In this document: piece by piece, positions 42,211-53,045 of the stretch
Layout: each line of letters starts with the position of its first letter
Position numbering within the stretch: the stretch's first letter is position 1
Source: Plotosus lineatus
Lineage: Eukaryota > Chordata > Actinopteri > Siluriformes > Plotosidae
DNA: 64,000 bases
Reading direction: 5' to 3'
Assembly: GCA_024760905.1 (NCBI GenBank)
Contig: CM045729.1
Coordinates: 56,767,580-56,831,579 of the forward strand
Notes under the pieces: generated by a model
The model's database searches: none
The model's input: only the letters and a program-made list of their open reading frames with translations
Told to the model about the DNA's origin: nothing
Made by a program: the position numbers and the translations under genes

Positions 42211-43690
42211 GATAAGATAAGAGATAAGATAAGATACAGCTTTATTAATCTCACAATGGAGAAATTCACTGTTACAGGCTCTTGAGGTACTATCAGTAGG
42301 GGGTGCAAAAATAGATACAAGTACAAACATACACACATACATATATTATATAAGTAAATAAATAAATAGATACATAAATAGTATAAATTACTAAACAATA
42401 AAGAAAAGAAAAGAATGGAGCAACTTTATAGATTGGCCTATATTAAAGTGTAATGTATCTGAGGGCAGAGTAGATGGGTTGATATGGTTCACAGTCAGTG
42501 GGGTAGATGTGGTTGATTAAAGTACACGGGGGTTTTTACTGCACATAACCGGTATTTTCACAGACAGTTACAAAGTGGCGTTGTACAGTCTGATAGCGGT
42601 GGGAATGAACGACCTGCGGTAGCGCTCCTGCTGCACTGAGGATGCCTCAGTCGTCCACTGAAGGAGCTGCTTAGCTCCTCGACAGTCTGGTGCAGTGGGT
42701 GATAGATGTTGAACAGGATGGATGTGAGCTTTGCTACCATCCTCCTCTCACTCACCTCCTCCACAGAGTCCAGTGGGCAGCCGAGGACAGAGCTGGCCCT
42801 CCTGACCAGCTTGTTCAGTCTCTTTCTGTCCCGCTCTGTGCTGCCCGGGGCCCAGCAGATGGCAGCGTAGAGGATTGCAGAGGCTACCACAGAGTCATAA
42901 AATGTCCTGAGCAGAGGTCTGCATATGCCGAAGGACCTGAGTCTCCTCAGAAGGTGGAGGCGACTCTGGCCCTTCTTGTACAGGGCGTTGGTGTTGTGGG
43001 ACCAGTCCAGTTTATTGTTAAGGTGAACACCCAGGTACTTGAAACTGTCCACTGTCTCAATGTCCTGTCCCTGGATGTTCACTAGTAAATGTGTGTGTGT
43101 GTGTGTTTGAGTGCTTCTCCTGAAGTCGACCACCATCTCCTTCGTCTTCCTAGTGTTCAAGCACAGGGGGTTGCGCTCACACCAGTCCACTAAGTCGACG
43201 ATGACCGACCGGTACTCCAGCTCGTTCCTCTGACACACGGCCCACGATGGCGGAGTCGTCCGAGAACTTGTGGAGGTGGCAGGTGTTTGTGTTATATATG
43301 AAGTCGGAGGTATAGATGTTAAAAAGCAAGGGTGAGAGGAGGGTGCCCTGCGGTGCCCCCGTGCTACAGACTACCACCTTTGACTTACAGTCGCGCAGCC
43401 GCACGTACTGTGGACGGTTAGTAAGGTAGTCAATAATCCAGGCAGCAAGATGCCCGTCCACTCCCACGTCCTCCAGCTTCCCCCGCAGACGCGCTGGCCT
43501 GATGGTGTTGAAGGCGCTGGAGAAGTCAAAGAACATGACCCTCACAGCGCTGCCGGCGATCTCCAGGTGGGTGAGTGCCCGCTGCAGAAGGTAGATGACG
43601 GCGTCTTCTACTCCGATGTTGGGCCTGTAGGCAAGCTGCAGCGGGTCTAGGGTGGGGCTCACCATAGAGCGGAGGTGTTCAAGGAGGAGC
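42211..43690 (-). mobile_element. 5'-truncated Rex1/Babar-like LINE inserted in a SINE
   Basis: ORFs 43665-43177 and 43238-42558 overlap in different frames and give consecutive reverse transcriptase motifs: VMFFDFSSAFNTIRPA, GAPQGTLLSPLLFNIYTSDF, HLHKFSDDSAIVG (catalytic SDD type), LCLNTRKTKEMVVDFRR, SFKYLGVHLNNKLDW and YKKGQSRLHLLRRLRSFGIC. One frameshift breaks it. The 3' UTR (42558-42211) ends in (GATAA)n with an AATCTCACAATGGAGAAATT motif typical of this group. The endonuclease half is missing. A short possible target duplication is CTAAGA/CTAGGA. Confidence 0.8.
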
Positions 43691-43744
43691 CTAGGATCAG
43701 CGATCCAGCACCCTATACCACTAGACCACCACTGCCCCCTAAAT
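43691..43744 (-). mobile_element. Head of the split SINE type B
   Basis: Reversed tRNA-like head GGATCAGCGATCCAGCACCC to CACCACTGCCCCC, continuing the SINE part at 41917-42210. Confidence 0.9.
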
Positions 43745-43789
43745 CACTGTTTAATGTAAATACTCCTAAATCCTCTTGATTATCATTAA

Positions 43790-44080
43790 TTTATTTCCTC
43801 TACATATCTGTTAAGATCAATGGGAATCTGGAACCAATACCAGTTAGTTGACTTCAGGTGAGAGGCAGAACACCCTGAAATTTTTACCAGTCTACTGCAA
43901 TCATAACACAAACACAAACAACCATTTACACCCACATTTACACCTATGGACAATTTAGTGTTTCTAGCAAAATAATGTGTATTTCTTTGATTTGTGGGAG
44001 GAAATTGGAGTAGCTGGAGTAAACCCACATACGCACAGGCAGAGTATGCAAACGACACAGGGAAATCTCATTTTAGTTTA
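43790..44080 (-). mobile_element. Degenerate type C-like SINE, reverse orientation
   Basis: TTTGTGGGAGGAAATTGGAG, AAACCCACATACGCACAGGC and AGAGTATGCAAACGACACAG follow the reversed type C body. Tail and head are eroded. Confidence 0.55.
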
Positions 44081-44800
44081 ATTTTCTTTAGGTTTCTATA
44101 TAGTACACTATTAAAATTTTGAATTCTGTTGTAAAGTTCACACACCTACATGTGCATCTGAGGAGTTTAGTGCATCTGTAATGATTTAAAAAAATAGGAA
44201 AAAAAATTATGAATAAATAAATAAAAAGCTTACTTAGTGTGCTGTTGTTGCTTATGTGCCCATGTAGTCCTGTATATGGTATTGCAAATGCAACCACAAA
44301 TTGGGACACCCCATCTAAATTGTGAATTTAAATAAAAAAAGAAAACCATTCCTCAAAACAATGTACAGGTTTTATGGTCTAACTTTGTGTACATTACAAT
44401 TGGCAGGTTTTAGTCTGCTCAAAAACATTTGAAAGTTTCATGGTGTCCAACTGCACAAAAGGTTTTTGGAAAGCAAACTTTTCAAATTTTTGGATGTGAA
44501 TTTTGGAACAGATCGAAATTTGTTCAGTCTGCTAAAAGTATTCTGTAGCCTATGCAAAAAAAACGAAATCCCATTTCCAAAGTGATAGATTTTAGAGGGT
44601 GTTTTTACACAGACATTGGATCTCACAAAACTAGTGGCCAAAACAATTATTCACTCAAGGCTCAGTGGATGTCAGGGTTTCTAATTTCTAAAAATAAGAT
44701 CTTGTTATTTGCTAGCAACATTTGCTATTCAAGCTTAAAAGCTGTTAATCATGTAACTCCATCTCCGTCTCAAACACACACACACACACACACACGCACG

Positions 44801-44850
<50 letters not shown>

Positions 44851-45048
44851 ACTGACTGAATAACCATCATTCAGTCCATCCTCCTGGACAGTGCAATATT
44901 ACTCTTCTAAGTGCAATACTCATGTTTAGAGCAGGTCTCAGACATCATAGTATTTTAACAACATCATCTTATAATTAAAATCTGTACCTCTTATATCGTA
45001 TATCATGCACCCTTGTGTATATGTGTAAATATGTAAATATATGTATAG
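44081..45048. other. Intergenic stretch with a (CA)n array
   Basis: (CA)n with (CG)-interruptions at 44773-44850. No exon or transposon end is recognised. Confidence 0.6.
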
Positions 45049-45188
45049 GTTTGTATATTTGTGAATAATACAGCCGTGAGGGAGGGGCACAAACCAGTGT
45101 CTCTCCCTCACGGCGGTCCCAAGCCCAGATAAATGCAGAGGGTTGCGTCAGGAAGGGCATCCGGCATAAAACAAATGCCAAATAAAAC

Positions 45189-46190
45189 ATGCGAGTCATA
45201 TCAAGAAAATTCATACCGGATCGGTCTAGGCTCGGGTTAACAACGACCGCCATCAGTGCTGTTAAACAACAGGGTGCTGGTGGAAATTGGACTACTATTG
45301 GTCGAAGACGTCGAAGAAGGAGAGGCGGGAGGCGTGTCCGTAGGCAGAGAGAGAAGAGGAAAGGCAGGAGTCTAGAACTGAAAGTAGGGACTTTGAATGT
45401 TGGAACTATGACAGGAAAAGGTAGAGAGCTGGCTGACATGATGCAGAGGAGGAAGGTGGACACACTGTGTGTTCAGAAGACCAGGTGGAAAGGTAGTAAG
45501 GCTAGAAGCATAGGAGCAGGGTTTAAGCTGTTTTTTCATGGCGTGGATGGGAAGAGAAATGGAGTAGGAGTCATCTTGAAGGAGGAGTTTGTCAGGAATG
45601 TTCTAGAAGTGAAAAGAGTGTCAGACAGAGTGATGAGTCTCAAGTTAGAAATTGAAGGCGTGATGTTCAATGTTGTTAGTGCTTATGCCCCACAAGCAGG
45701 ATGTGAGCAAGAAGAGAAGGAGACATTCTGGAGTGAGTTAGATGAAGTGATGCAGAATACCCCCAAAGATGAAAGAGTGGTCATTGGGGCAGACCTCAAT
45801 GGACATGTTGGTGCAGGCAACAGAGGGGACGAGGAAGTGATGGGCAGGTTTGGTATCCAGGACAGGAACACAGAAGGACAGATGTTGGTAGAATTTGCAA
45901 AAAGGATGGAAATGGCTGTGGTAAATACTTTCTTCCAGAAGAGAGAGGAGCATAGCGTGACTTATAAAAGCGGAGGTAGGAGCACACAGGCAGACTACAT
46001 CTTGTGCAGGCAATGTAATTTGAAGGAAGTCAGTGACTGCAAAGTAGTAGTGGATGAGAGTGTTTCCAAACAGCATAGGATGGTGGTGTGCAGGATGATG
46101 CTGAGGAAGGTGAAGAAGGCAAAGACAGAGCAGAAGACAAAGTGGTGGAAGCTGAAAATGAGTATCGTGTTGTCTTCAAGGAGGAGTTGA
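45189..46190 (+). pseudogene. RTE-like endonuclease ORF (frameshifted at its end)
   Basis: 333 residues: a basic N-terminus (RRRRRRRGGRRVRRQREKRK), then LKVGTLNVGTM, LCVQKTRWKG (the catalytic Glu of QET is changed to Lys), VVSAYAPQAG, VIGADLNGHVG (Phe of the DFN motif is Leu) and STQADYILC. A frameshift near 46130 separates it from the linker. The Glu-to-Lys change should inactivate nicking. The copy at 36824-38569 keeps QETRW. Confidence 0.85.
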
Positions 46191-46570
46191 AACAGGCTTT
46201 GGGTGGTCAGGAAGTGCTTCCAGATGACTGCAGAACTACAGCTAATGTGATCAGGGAGACAGGTAGGATAATAATTGGTGTGTCATCTGGAAGGAGAGGA
46301 GATAAGGAGACTTGGTGGTGGAATGAGGAAGTGCAGGAGTGTGTACAAAGGAAGAGGCGAGCTAAGAAGAAGTGGGACATAGAGAGGACCGAAGAGAGTA
46401 AACAGGAGTACAGGGAGACACAGTGTAAGGCGAAGGTAGCGGTGTCAAAGGCCAAACAGGGGGCGTATGATGACTTGTATGATAGGTTGGATAGTAAAGA
46501 GGGAGAAAATGATCTATACAGGTTGGCACAGCAGAGAAATAGAGATGGGAAGGATGTGCAACAAGTTTGA

Positions 46571-47671
46571 GTGATTAAGGACAGAGAGGGAAATGTATTG
46601 ACTGATGACGGAAGTGTGCTGGAAAGATGGAAAGAGTACTTTGAAGAGCTGATGAATGAGGAAAATGAGAGAGAAAAAAGAGTACAAGAGGTGACTGTTG
46701 AGGACCAGGAAGTAGCAAAGATTAGTAAGGGTGAAGTGAGGAGGGCATTGAAGAGGATGAAGAATGGAAAGGCAGTTGGCCCTGATGACATACCAGTGGA
46801 GGTATGGAAGTGTCCAGGAGAGGAAGCAGTAGATTTCCTGACAAGAACATTCAACAAGGTCGTAGAGAGTGAGAGGATGCCAGAAGAATGGAGGAGAAGT
46901 GTGCTGGTGCCCATTTTTAAGAACAAGGGAGATGTGCAGAGTTATGGCAACTACAGAGGGATAAAGTTGATGAGCCATACGATGAAGTTATGGGAAAGAA
47001 TAGTGGAAGCAAGACTAAAGGCAGAGGTCAGCATCTGTGAACAACAGTTTGGTTTCATGCCAAGAAAGAGCACCACAGATGCAGTGTTTGCCTTTAGGAT
47101 GCTAATAGAGAAGTACAGAGACGGTCAGAAGGAGCTGCATTGTGCCTTTGTGGATCTCGAGAAAGCATATGACAGGGTGCTGAGAGAGGAACTGTGGCAT
47201 TGCATGAGGAAGTCTGGAGTGGCAGAGAAGTATGTTAGAGTGGTGCAGGACATGTATGAGAGATGTAAGACAGTGGTGAGGTGTGCTGTCGGTGTGACAG
47301 AAGAGTTCAAGGTGGAGGTGGGACTGCATCAAGGGTCAGCTCTGAGCCCCTTCTTGTTTGCTATGGTGATGGACAGGCTGACAGACGAGGTTAGGCAAGA
47401 ATCTCCATGGACTATGATGTTTGCAGATGACATTGTGATCTGCAGTGAGAGCAGAGAACAAGTGCAGGAAAATCTAGAGAGGTGGAGGTATGCCCTGGAA
47501 AGGAAGGGAATGAAGGTTAGCCTCAGTAAGACAGAATACATGTGTATGAATGCCAAGGACCCAACAGGAACGGTGAGGTTACAAGGAGCAGAGATAAGGA
47601 AGGTAGAGGATTTTAAGTACTTATGGTCAACAATCCAGAGCAATGGAGAGTGTGGAAAAGAGGTGAAGTAG
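46571..47671 (+). pseudogene. RTE-like reverse transcriptase ORF (interrupted)
   Basis: 366 residues in the frame of the preceding ORF (46088-46570), separated by a TGA at 46568-46570. It shows NGKAVGPDDIPVEVWKC, YGNYRGIKLMSHTMKLWERI, QQFGFMPRKSTTDAVFAFRM, CAFVDLEKAYDRVL, GLHQGSALSPFLFAMVMD and MMFADDIVI with the intact catalytic Asp pair, then FKYLWSTIQSNGECG. A stop at 47669 and further frameshifts cut off the C-terminal region, whose remainder is at 47802-48068 (MLRFSLGVTRMDRIRN). Confidence 0.85.
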
Positions 47672-48218
47672 CGTGTGCAGGCTGGTTGGAATGGTTGGAG
47701 AAAAGTGTCCGGTGTGATGTGTGATAGGAAGGTATCGGCAAAAATGAAAGGAAAAGTGAAAGACGGTGTTGAGGCCAGCGATGTTGTATGGTTGAGAAAC
47801 AGTGGCCCTGGGGAAAAGACAGGAGGCAGAGCTGGAGGTAGCAGAGATGAAAATGTTGAGGTTCTCTTTGGGAGTAACGAGGATGGATAGGATCAGGAAT
47901 GAGCACATCAGAGGGACAGCACATATAAGACATTTTGGAGACAAAGTCAGAGAGGCTAGATTGAGATGGTTTGGACATGTACAGAGGAGGGATAGTGAGT
48001 ATATTGGTAGTAGGATGTTGAGGTTGGAACTACCAGGCAGAAGGCCTAGAGGAAGACCAAAGAGATGATTCATGGATGTGGTGAAGGAGGACATGAAGGC
48101 AGTTGGTGTAAGAGAAAAAGATGCAGAGGATAGGGTGAGATGGAGGCAGATGATTCGCTGTGGCGACCCCTGAAGGGAACAGCCGAAAGGAAAAGAAGAA
48201 GTTTGTAGATTTGTGAAT

Positions 48219-48746
48219 ATGTGAATAGATATATAGCCATATGTAGTGTATACAGTAAGTCTGTAGTGTATAAATGTCTATGTGTACCTATAGGTATGTG
48301 TATATGTGTATGCAGGTATGTGCACATGTATAGCTTAGTGTACTGTAGTTTGTTTGTTGTTTCTTGTGCACTTTCTTCTTATAATTGTTGCTAAACAAAG
48401 AGCTGTTAACCTGATTTTCATTCTTCGTGCAACAGTTGACAACAAAGATATCTTCACCTTTCTCTTTTATTAAAAGTAAAGATACCAACTTTAGATGGTA
48501 AAATATAAAACATGGTTATAAATATAATGATGGAATAGGGTAATCAACTTAAAAACTGTATATAAAACTGTATATAAAACATGGGCCGCAGAACTGGTGG
48601 GAAGGAGGGACTGACTTTTTCCTCAACCCCAAAATTTTTTTAAGTATGTCTACTGACATCTCAAAAATGTTTAAAATGCGTAGTTTGTACAAACATAGTA
48701 TAACCTACATGTACATCATGTACCGTAAATGCTTATACACCAAACA
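48219..48746. other. No gene recognised
   Basis: AT-rich sequence with many GTATATGTG-type repeats near 48220-48330. Confidence 0.4.
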
Positions 48747-48748
48747 TA

Positions 48749-50301
48749 CAGTACTGGTCCATTTAAAAAAAATTAGCATATTGTGATAAAGTTCATTATT
48801 TTCTGTAATGTACTGCTAAAAATTAAACTTTCATATATTTTAGATTCATTGCACACCAACTGAAATATTTCAGGTCTTTTATTGTTTTAATACTGATGAT
48901 TTTGGCATAAAGCTCATGAAAACCCAAAATTCCTATCCCCAAAAATTAGCATATCATGAAAAGGTACTCTAAACGAGCTATTAACCTAATCATCTGAATC
49001 AACTAAGTAACTCTAAACACCTGCAAAAGATTCCTGAGGCTTTTAAAAACTCCCAGCCTGGTTCATTACTCAAAACCGCAATCATGGGTAAGACTGCCGA
49101 CCTGACTGCTGTCCAGAAGGCCATCATTGACACACTCAAGCAAGAGGGTAAGACACAGAAAGAAATCTCTGAACGAATAGGCTGTTCCCAGAGTGCTGTA
49201 TCAAGGCACCTCAGTGGGACGTCTGTGGGAAGGAAAAAGTGTGGCAGAAAACACTGCACAACTAGAAGAGGTGACCGGCCCCTGAGGAAGATTGTGGAGA
49301 TGGGCCGATTTCAGACCTTGGGGGACCTGTGGAAGCCATGGACTGGGCTACAGGTGCCGCATTCCCCAGGTCAAGCCACTTTTGAACCAGAAACCGTGGC
49401 AGAAGCGCCTGACCTGGGCTACAGAGAAGCAGCACTGGACTGTTGCACAGTGGTCCAAAGTACTTTTTTCTGATGAAAGCAAATTTTGCATGTCATTCGG
49501 AAATCAAGGTGCCAGAGTCTGGAGGAAGACTGGGGAGAAGGAAATGCATAAATGCCTGAAGTCCAGTGTCAAGTACCCACAGTCAGTGATGGTCTGGGGT
49601 GCCATGTCAGCTGCTGGTGTTGGTCCACTGTGTTTTATCAAGGGCAGGGTCAATGCAGCTAGCCATAAGGAGATTTTGGAGTACTTCATGCTTCCATCTG
49701 CTGAAAAGCTTTATGGAGATGAAGATTTCATTTTTCAGCACGACCTGGCACCTGCTCACAGTGCCAAAACCACTGGTAAATGGTTTACTGACCATGGTAT
49801 TACTGTGCTCAAATGGCCTGCCAACTCTCCTGATCTGAACCCCATAGAGAATCTGTGGGATATTGTGAAGAGAAAGTTGAGAGACACCAGACCCAACACT
49901 GTGGATGAGCTTAAGGCTGCTATCGAAGCATCCTGGGCCTCCGTAACACCTCAGCAGTGCCACAGGCTGATTGCCTCCATGCCACGCCGCATTGAAGCAG
50001 TCATTTCTGCAAAAGGATTCCCGACCAAGTATTGAGTGCATGACTGAACATAATTATTTGAAGGTTGACTTTTTTGTATTAAAAACACTTTTTTTATTGG
50101 TCGGATGAAACGTGCTAATTTTTTGAGATAGGGATTTTTGTTTTTTCTTTACTTATTTGCCAATATTAAAACAATAAAAGGCTTGAACTACTTCAGTTGT
50201 GTGTAATGCATCTAAAATATATAAAAGTCTAATGTTTATCAGTACATTACAGAAAATAATGAACTTTATCACAATGTACTAATTTTTGAGAAGGACCAGT
50301 G
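48749..50301 (+). mobile_element. Complete Tc1-family transposon with inverted/direct-repeat ends
   Basis: The outer ends CAGTACTGGTCC (48749) and GGACCAGTG (ending 50301) are flanked by TA on both sides. Long inverted ends of about 210 bp carry the motif AAATTAGCATAT twice on the left (about 48770 and 48943), the IR/DR arrangement used by Sleeping Beauty-type Tc1 elements. The element encloses one transposase gene. The fragment at 1-191/1192-1283 is a second copy. Confidence 0.9.
49084..50035 (+). pseudogene. Tc1-type DDE transposase, broken by a short deletion
   Basis: The first frame (49084-49325) gives the paired DNA-binding start MGKTADLTAVQKAIIDTLKQ, KEISERIGCSQSAVSRHLSG and a GRKKCGRKHCTTRRGDRPL region. 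Near 49345 the frame changes and roughly 15-20 residues of the family consensus are missing. The second frame (to 50035) gives the catalytic core: VLFSDESKFC (first Asp), IFQHDLAPAHSAK (second Asp) and NSPDLNPIENLWDIVKRKL with the Glu of a DD34E triad, ending GFPTKY and TGA. Apart from the deletion the sequence is well kept, so the copy is fairly young but cannot make a full enzyme. Confidence 0.9.
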
Positions 50302-50509
50302 TAGTCATATAGTGGTTGCCTTCTAGGAAATGTACCGGTATTCCTTCTTTTTTTCAGATCCGATTGAGCTGAGGCATGATTAGATTGAAACTTTGAAATA
50401 AGTAAATCAGTGGATATGTGCACACAGAATACACCTGACATCTAAAATCTGGAAATTGGCTATGCATGGTCTCCTTGAGGGGATTATGCTCCAGTCGTTC
50501 ACTGACTGA

Positions 50510-50838
50510 GCAGTGGTGGTCTGGTGGTAAAGGTGCTGGATCTCTTATCTTCAGGTTGGTTGTTCAAGCCCCACTCTCCATAGGTTGTCACTGTCCCCCC
50601 AGTGCAGCTAACTGGGTTATCAAAGGCCAGCCATGTCTCCCACTGTCTTTGGTGTGAGGCATGTAAAAGAACTATTGATGACTTTTGACAAGAGTATGCT
50701 GCATAGCCGTCAGTGTGCCGCCCTGCGATGGCCTGGCAAGCTGTCCAGGGTGTACTCTGCCTTCGCCCAGAGTTGGCTGGGATGGGTGGCAGACTCCCCA
50801 TGACCCTAATTAGGATTAAGCGGTTACAGAAAATGAAC
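50510..50838 (+). mobile_element. SINE type A, first of a tandem pair
   Basis: Head GCAGTGGTGGTCTGGTGGTA, box B TGTTCAAGCCCC, type A body and L2-type tail ending GGTTACAGAAAATGAAC. It is followed immediately by a second copy. CGTTCACTGACTGA lies at its left (50496-50509). Confidence 0.9.
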
Positions 50839-50842
50839 ACAG

Positions 50843-51185
50843 GGCAGTGGTGGTCTAGTGGTATAGGGCGCTGGATCGCTGATCCAAAGGTCGGGGGTTC
50901 GAGTCCCACTCTCCACAAGGTTGTCACTGTCCCCCCCCAGTGGAGCTAACTGGGTTATCAAAGGCCGGCCATGTCTCTCACTGTCTATGGTGTGAGGCAT
51001 GTAAAAGAACCATTGCTGACTTTCGACAAGAGTAGGCTGCAAAGCCGTCAGCGTGTTTCCGCCCTGCGATGGCCTGGTGAGCTGTCCAGGGTGTACTCTG
51101 CCCTCGCCCGAAGTTGGCTGGGATGGGCACCAGCCTCCCCGCGACCCAAATTAGGATTAAGCGGGAACAGAAAATGAACAATGAA
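50843..51185 (+). mobile_element. SINE type A, second of a tandem pair
   Basis: Head GGTGGTCTAGTGGTATAGGG, consensus-like box B GGGTTCGAGTCCC, body and tail. CGTTCACTTACTGA follows at 51186-51199 and matches the flank left of the first copy at 13 of 14 positions. This copy is the closest to a clean family consensus in the window. Confidence 0.92.
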
Positions 51186-51199
51186 CGTTCACTTACTGA

Positions 51200-51539
51200 A
51201 TGGACTCCCAAAATTTTCAGTTAGCCCCCCCATTCGTCAAATCGCTCTGCGGGCCTTGATAAACGGTGCAGCTGGAGACCAAAAGAGTGTTTAGTGAAGA
51301 TGATTGTATCATGAGTAGGACATGAAACTTCTGTAGTTAATTACAATATTGCATGATAAATTTTAACAGAATATAGTCAATTAGCATTTAGTTATTTTAG
51401 ATTTTTTTTTCAATTGCTACATTCTTTATTCTGGCTATATATACTACTAAAAGTACAATACAGTACTGTAATCTTCAGAGAGTTTGTGTATGAGCGTCTG
51501 CGCAAGGCTGCGTATGGTTGATGTTCTTTAAAGCTCACC
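51200..51539. other. No gene recognised
   Basis: AT-rich sequence upstream of dcaf6. Confidence 0.4.
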
Positions 51540-51898
51540 ACACTGTTGTGGCTATAAACATGCACACAGCTCGCATTTCATTGGTCCTTGCGTAAGATCT
51601 GGGCACAGAAGAAGAGAATCTTGAGCAGTTGGCTAAACAACATTTCTGTTATATATTTAGCTTATGATGACACAGAGGCAGTAGGTAGTTTTGTCGCAGA
51701 GGTGTAGATTTTGTGAGATGTTCCTCCGTTTTGTCCTATTTTATTTATTGCTACAATGAGCCACTGGAGTACATGAGTGCTGTAACAAAAAAGAAGAAGC
51801 CAGGCACTGCTAAGCTAACAGCTAGTTCATGAAGTGTTTTCTACTTGGCGTCCTCTCAATGCAGCTTGTCTCCCAACTAGGGGAGCTTTGAGAGCACC
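51540..51898 (+). promoter_or_regulatory. dcaf6: Candidate promoter and 5' UTR of dcaf6
   Basis: An inverted CCAAT box (CATTGGTCC) lies at about 51579-51587, roughly 0.3 kb before the start codon. The ATG at 51899 sits in GCACCATGTC, a fair Kozak context. No TATA box is evident. The transcription start cannot be placed from sequence. Confidence 0.45.
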
Positions 51899-51986
51899 AT
51901 GTCCTGTTCGGGAAACTTGATTTGGGATGTGAGGAAACGCTCCATTGGGTACAACGATCCCAACGTTTTCAGAACGAACTATTTAG
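51899..51986 (+). CDS. dcaf6: dcaf6 exon 1
   Basis: It encodes [20 protein letters not shown] then PNVFRTNYL, with donor TTTAG-GTAAGA. The WDVRKR core is conserved; the rest of the N-terminus is divergent. Confidence 0.92.
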
Positions 51987-52827
51987 GTAAGACGTCAGTC
52001 GTGTTTTTAATTTTCTTACCGACGTCATGCTTTTAACGCTTTATTTACGTGTGGTGATGACAGCTGGCACTTGTTGGGAGCTTGGAGTATAAAAACTGGC
52101 ATTCTGTTCTTTAGGACAATGTTATGGTTTCATTGATTCCGTTCTCTTTCACCAGTGCCTTAAGGGTTGTTGTTGTTGTTGTTTGGCAGAACAGCGTCGC
52201 TGATCTCGCCTCTCAAACTAGAATACTGTAATATGGACCATAAGAGTCAGGCAGTCGTGACATTGACATGCTGTATTACCAAAACATGAAAGTTATTTTC
52301 CGTTACTGCTTAAGATCCCCGATCAGCCGATGCATCTCGTTTTGAAATATTGAAAGTCGGTGAACTACAATACAATTAGTTATTAGCAACATTTAACACG
52401 ACAGTGGTTATATTATTTACTGAAATTGTTGTAGGTTCTGTTCATGCATCCATTGCTGATACAGTAAATTCAATGCAATGGAATAAAAAAAAAGGAACTG
52501 CTAAAATTATTACAACAAAATCACTGTTATTCATTTGTCAAACTGCTTAATCCTAGTAAGCTGGAGCCTGTCTGAGTGCAGGGTATTGTTTTTTAGGATT
52601 AACTTTTAAAGATTTGTAAAGTGATGAATGTATTAGGACTGCCATTTATTGTAGACTGTACCATCCCAAATTATTTTATTAGTATCTAGTATTGCATAAT
52701 GGCTAACTGCACCTGAAGCCAACCAGAAGATAAAACAACCTTCTCTTTAATGTTCCTAAAAATAAATTTGAAGTTAGACTTGATTTCTTGCTTTTGTATG
52801 TATACTGAGTCATTAAAACTAAATTTC

Positions 52828-52898
<71 letters not shown>

Positions 52899-52982
52899 AT
52901 ATATATATATATGTATGTATATATATATATATATGTATGTATATATATATATATATGTATATAATATGTGTGTATGTGTATA

Positions 52983-53045
<63 letters not shown>

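Larger units (their letters stand above)
45068..48200 (+). mobile_element. Full-length RTE-like LINE (3.13 kb) with target duplication
   Basis: GTTTGTATATTTGTGAATA (45049-45067) and GTTTGTAGATTTGTGAATA (48201-48219) flank it, an 18/19 match. This defines both ends: a ~121-bp 5' UTR, one coding region and a short 3' end CAGCCGAAAGGAAAAGAAGA. The coding region is broken but long stretches stay open: 45189-46190 (endonuclease), 46088-46570, 46571-47671 (reverse transcriptase) and 47802-48068. It is the reference copy for the other RTE pieces here. Confidence 0.93.

Noticed and set aside
50843..50925. tRNA-like sequences with good B boxes in the SINE heads
   Set aside because: They cannot fold into full tRNAs with matched acceptor stems and are followed by SINE bodies; they are retroposon promoters, not tRNA genes.
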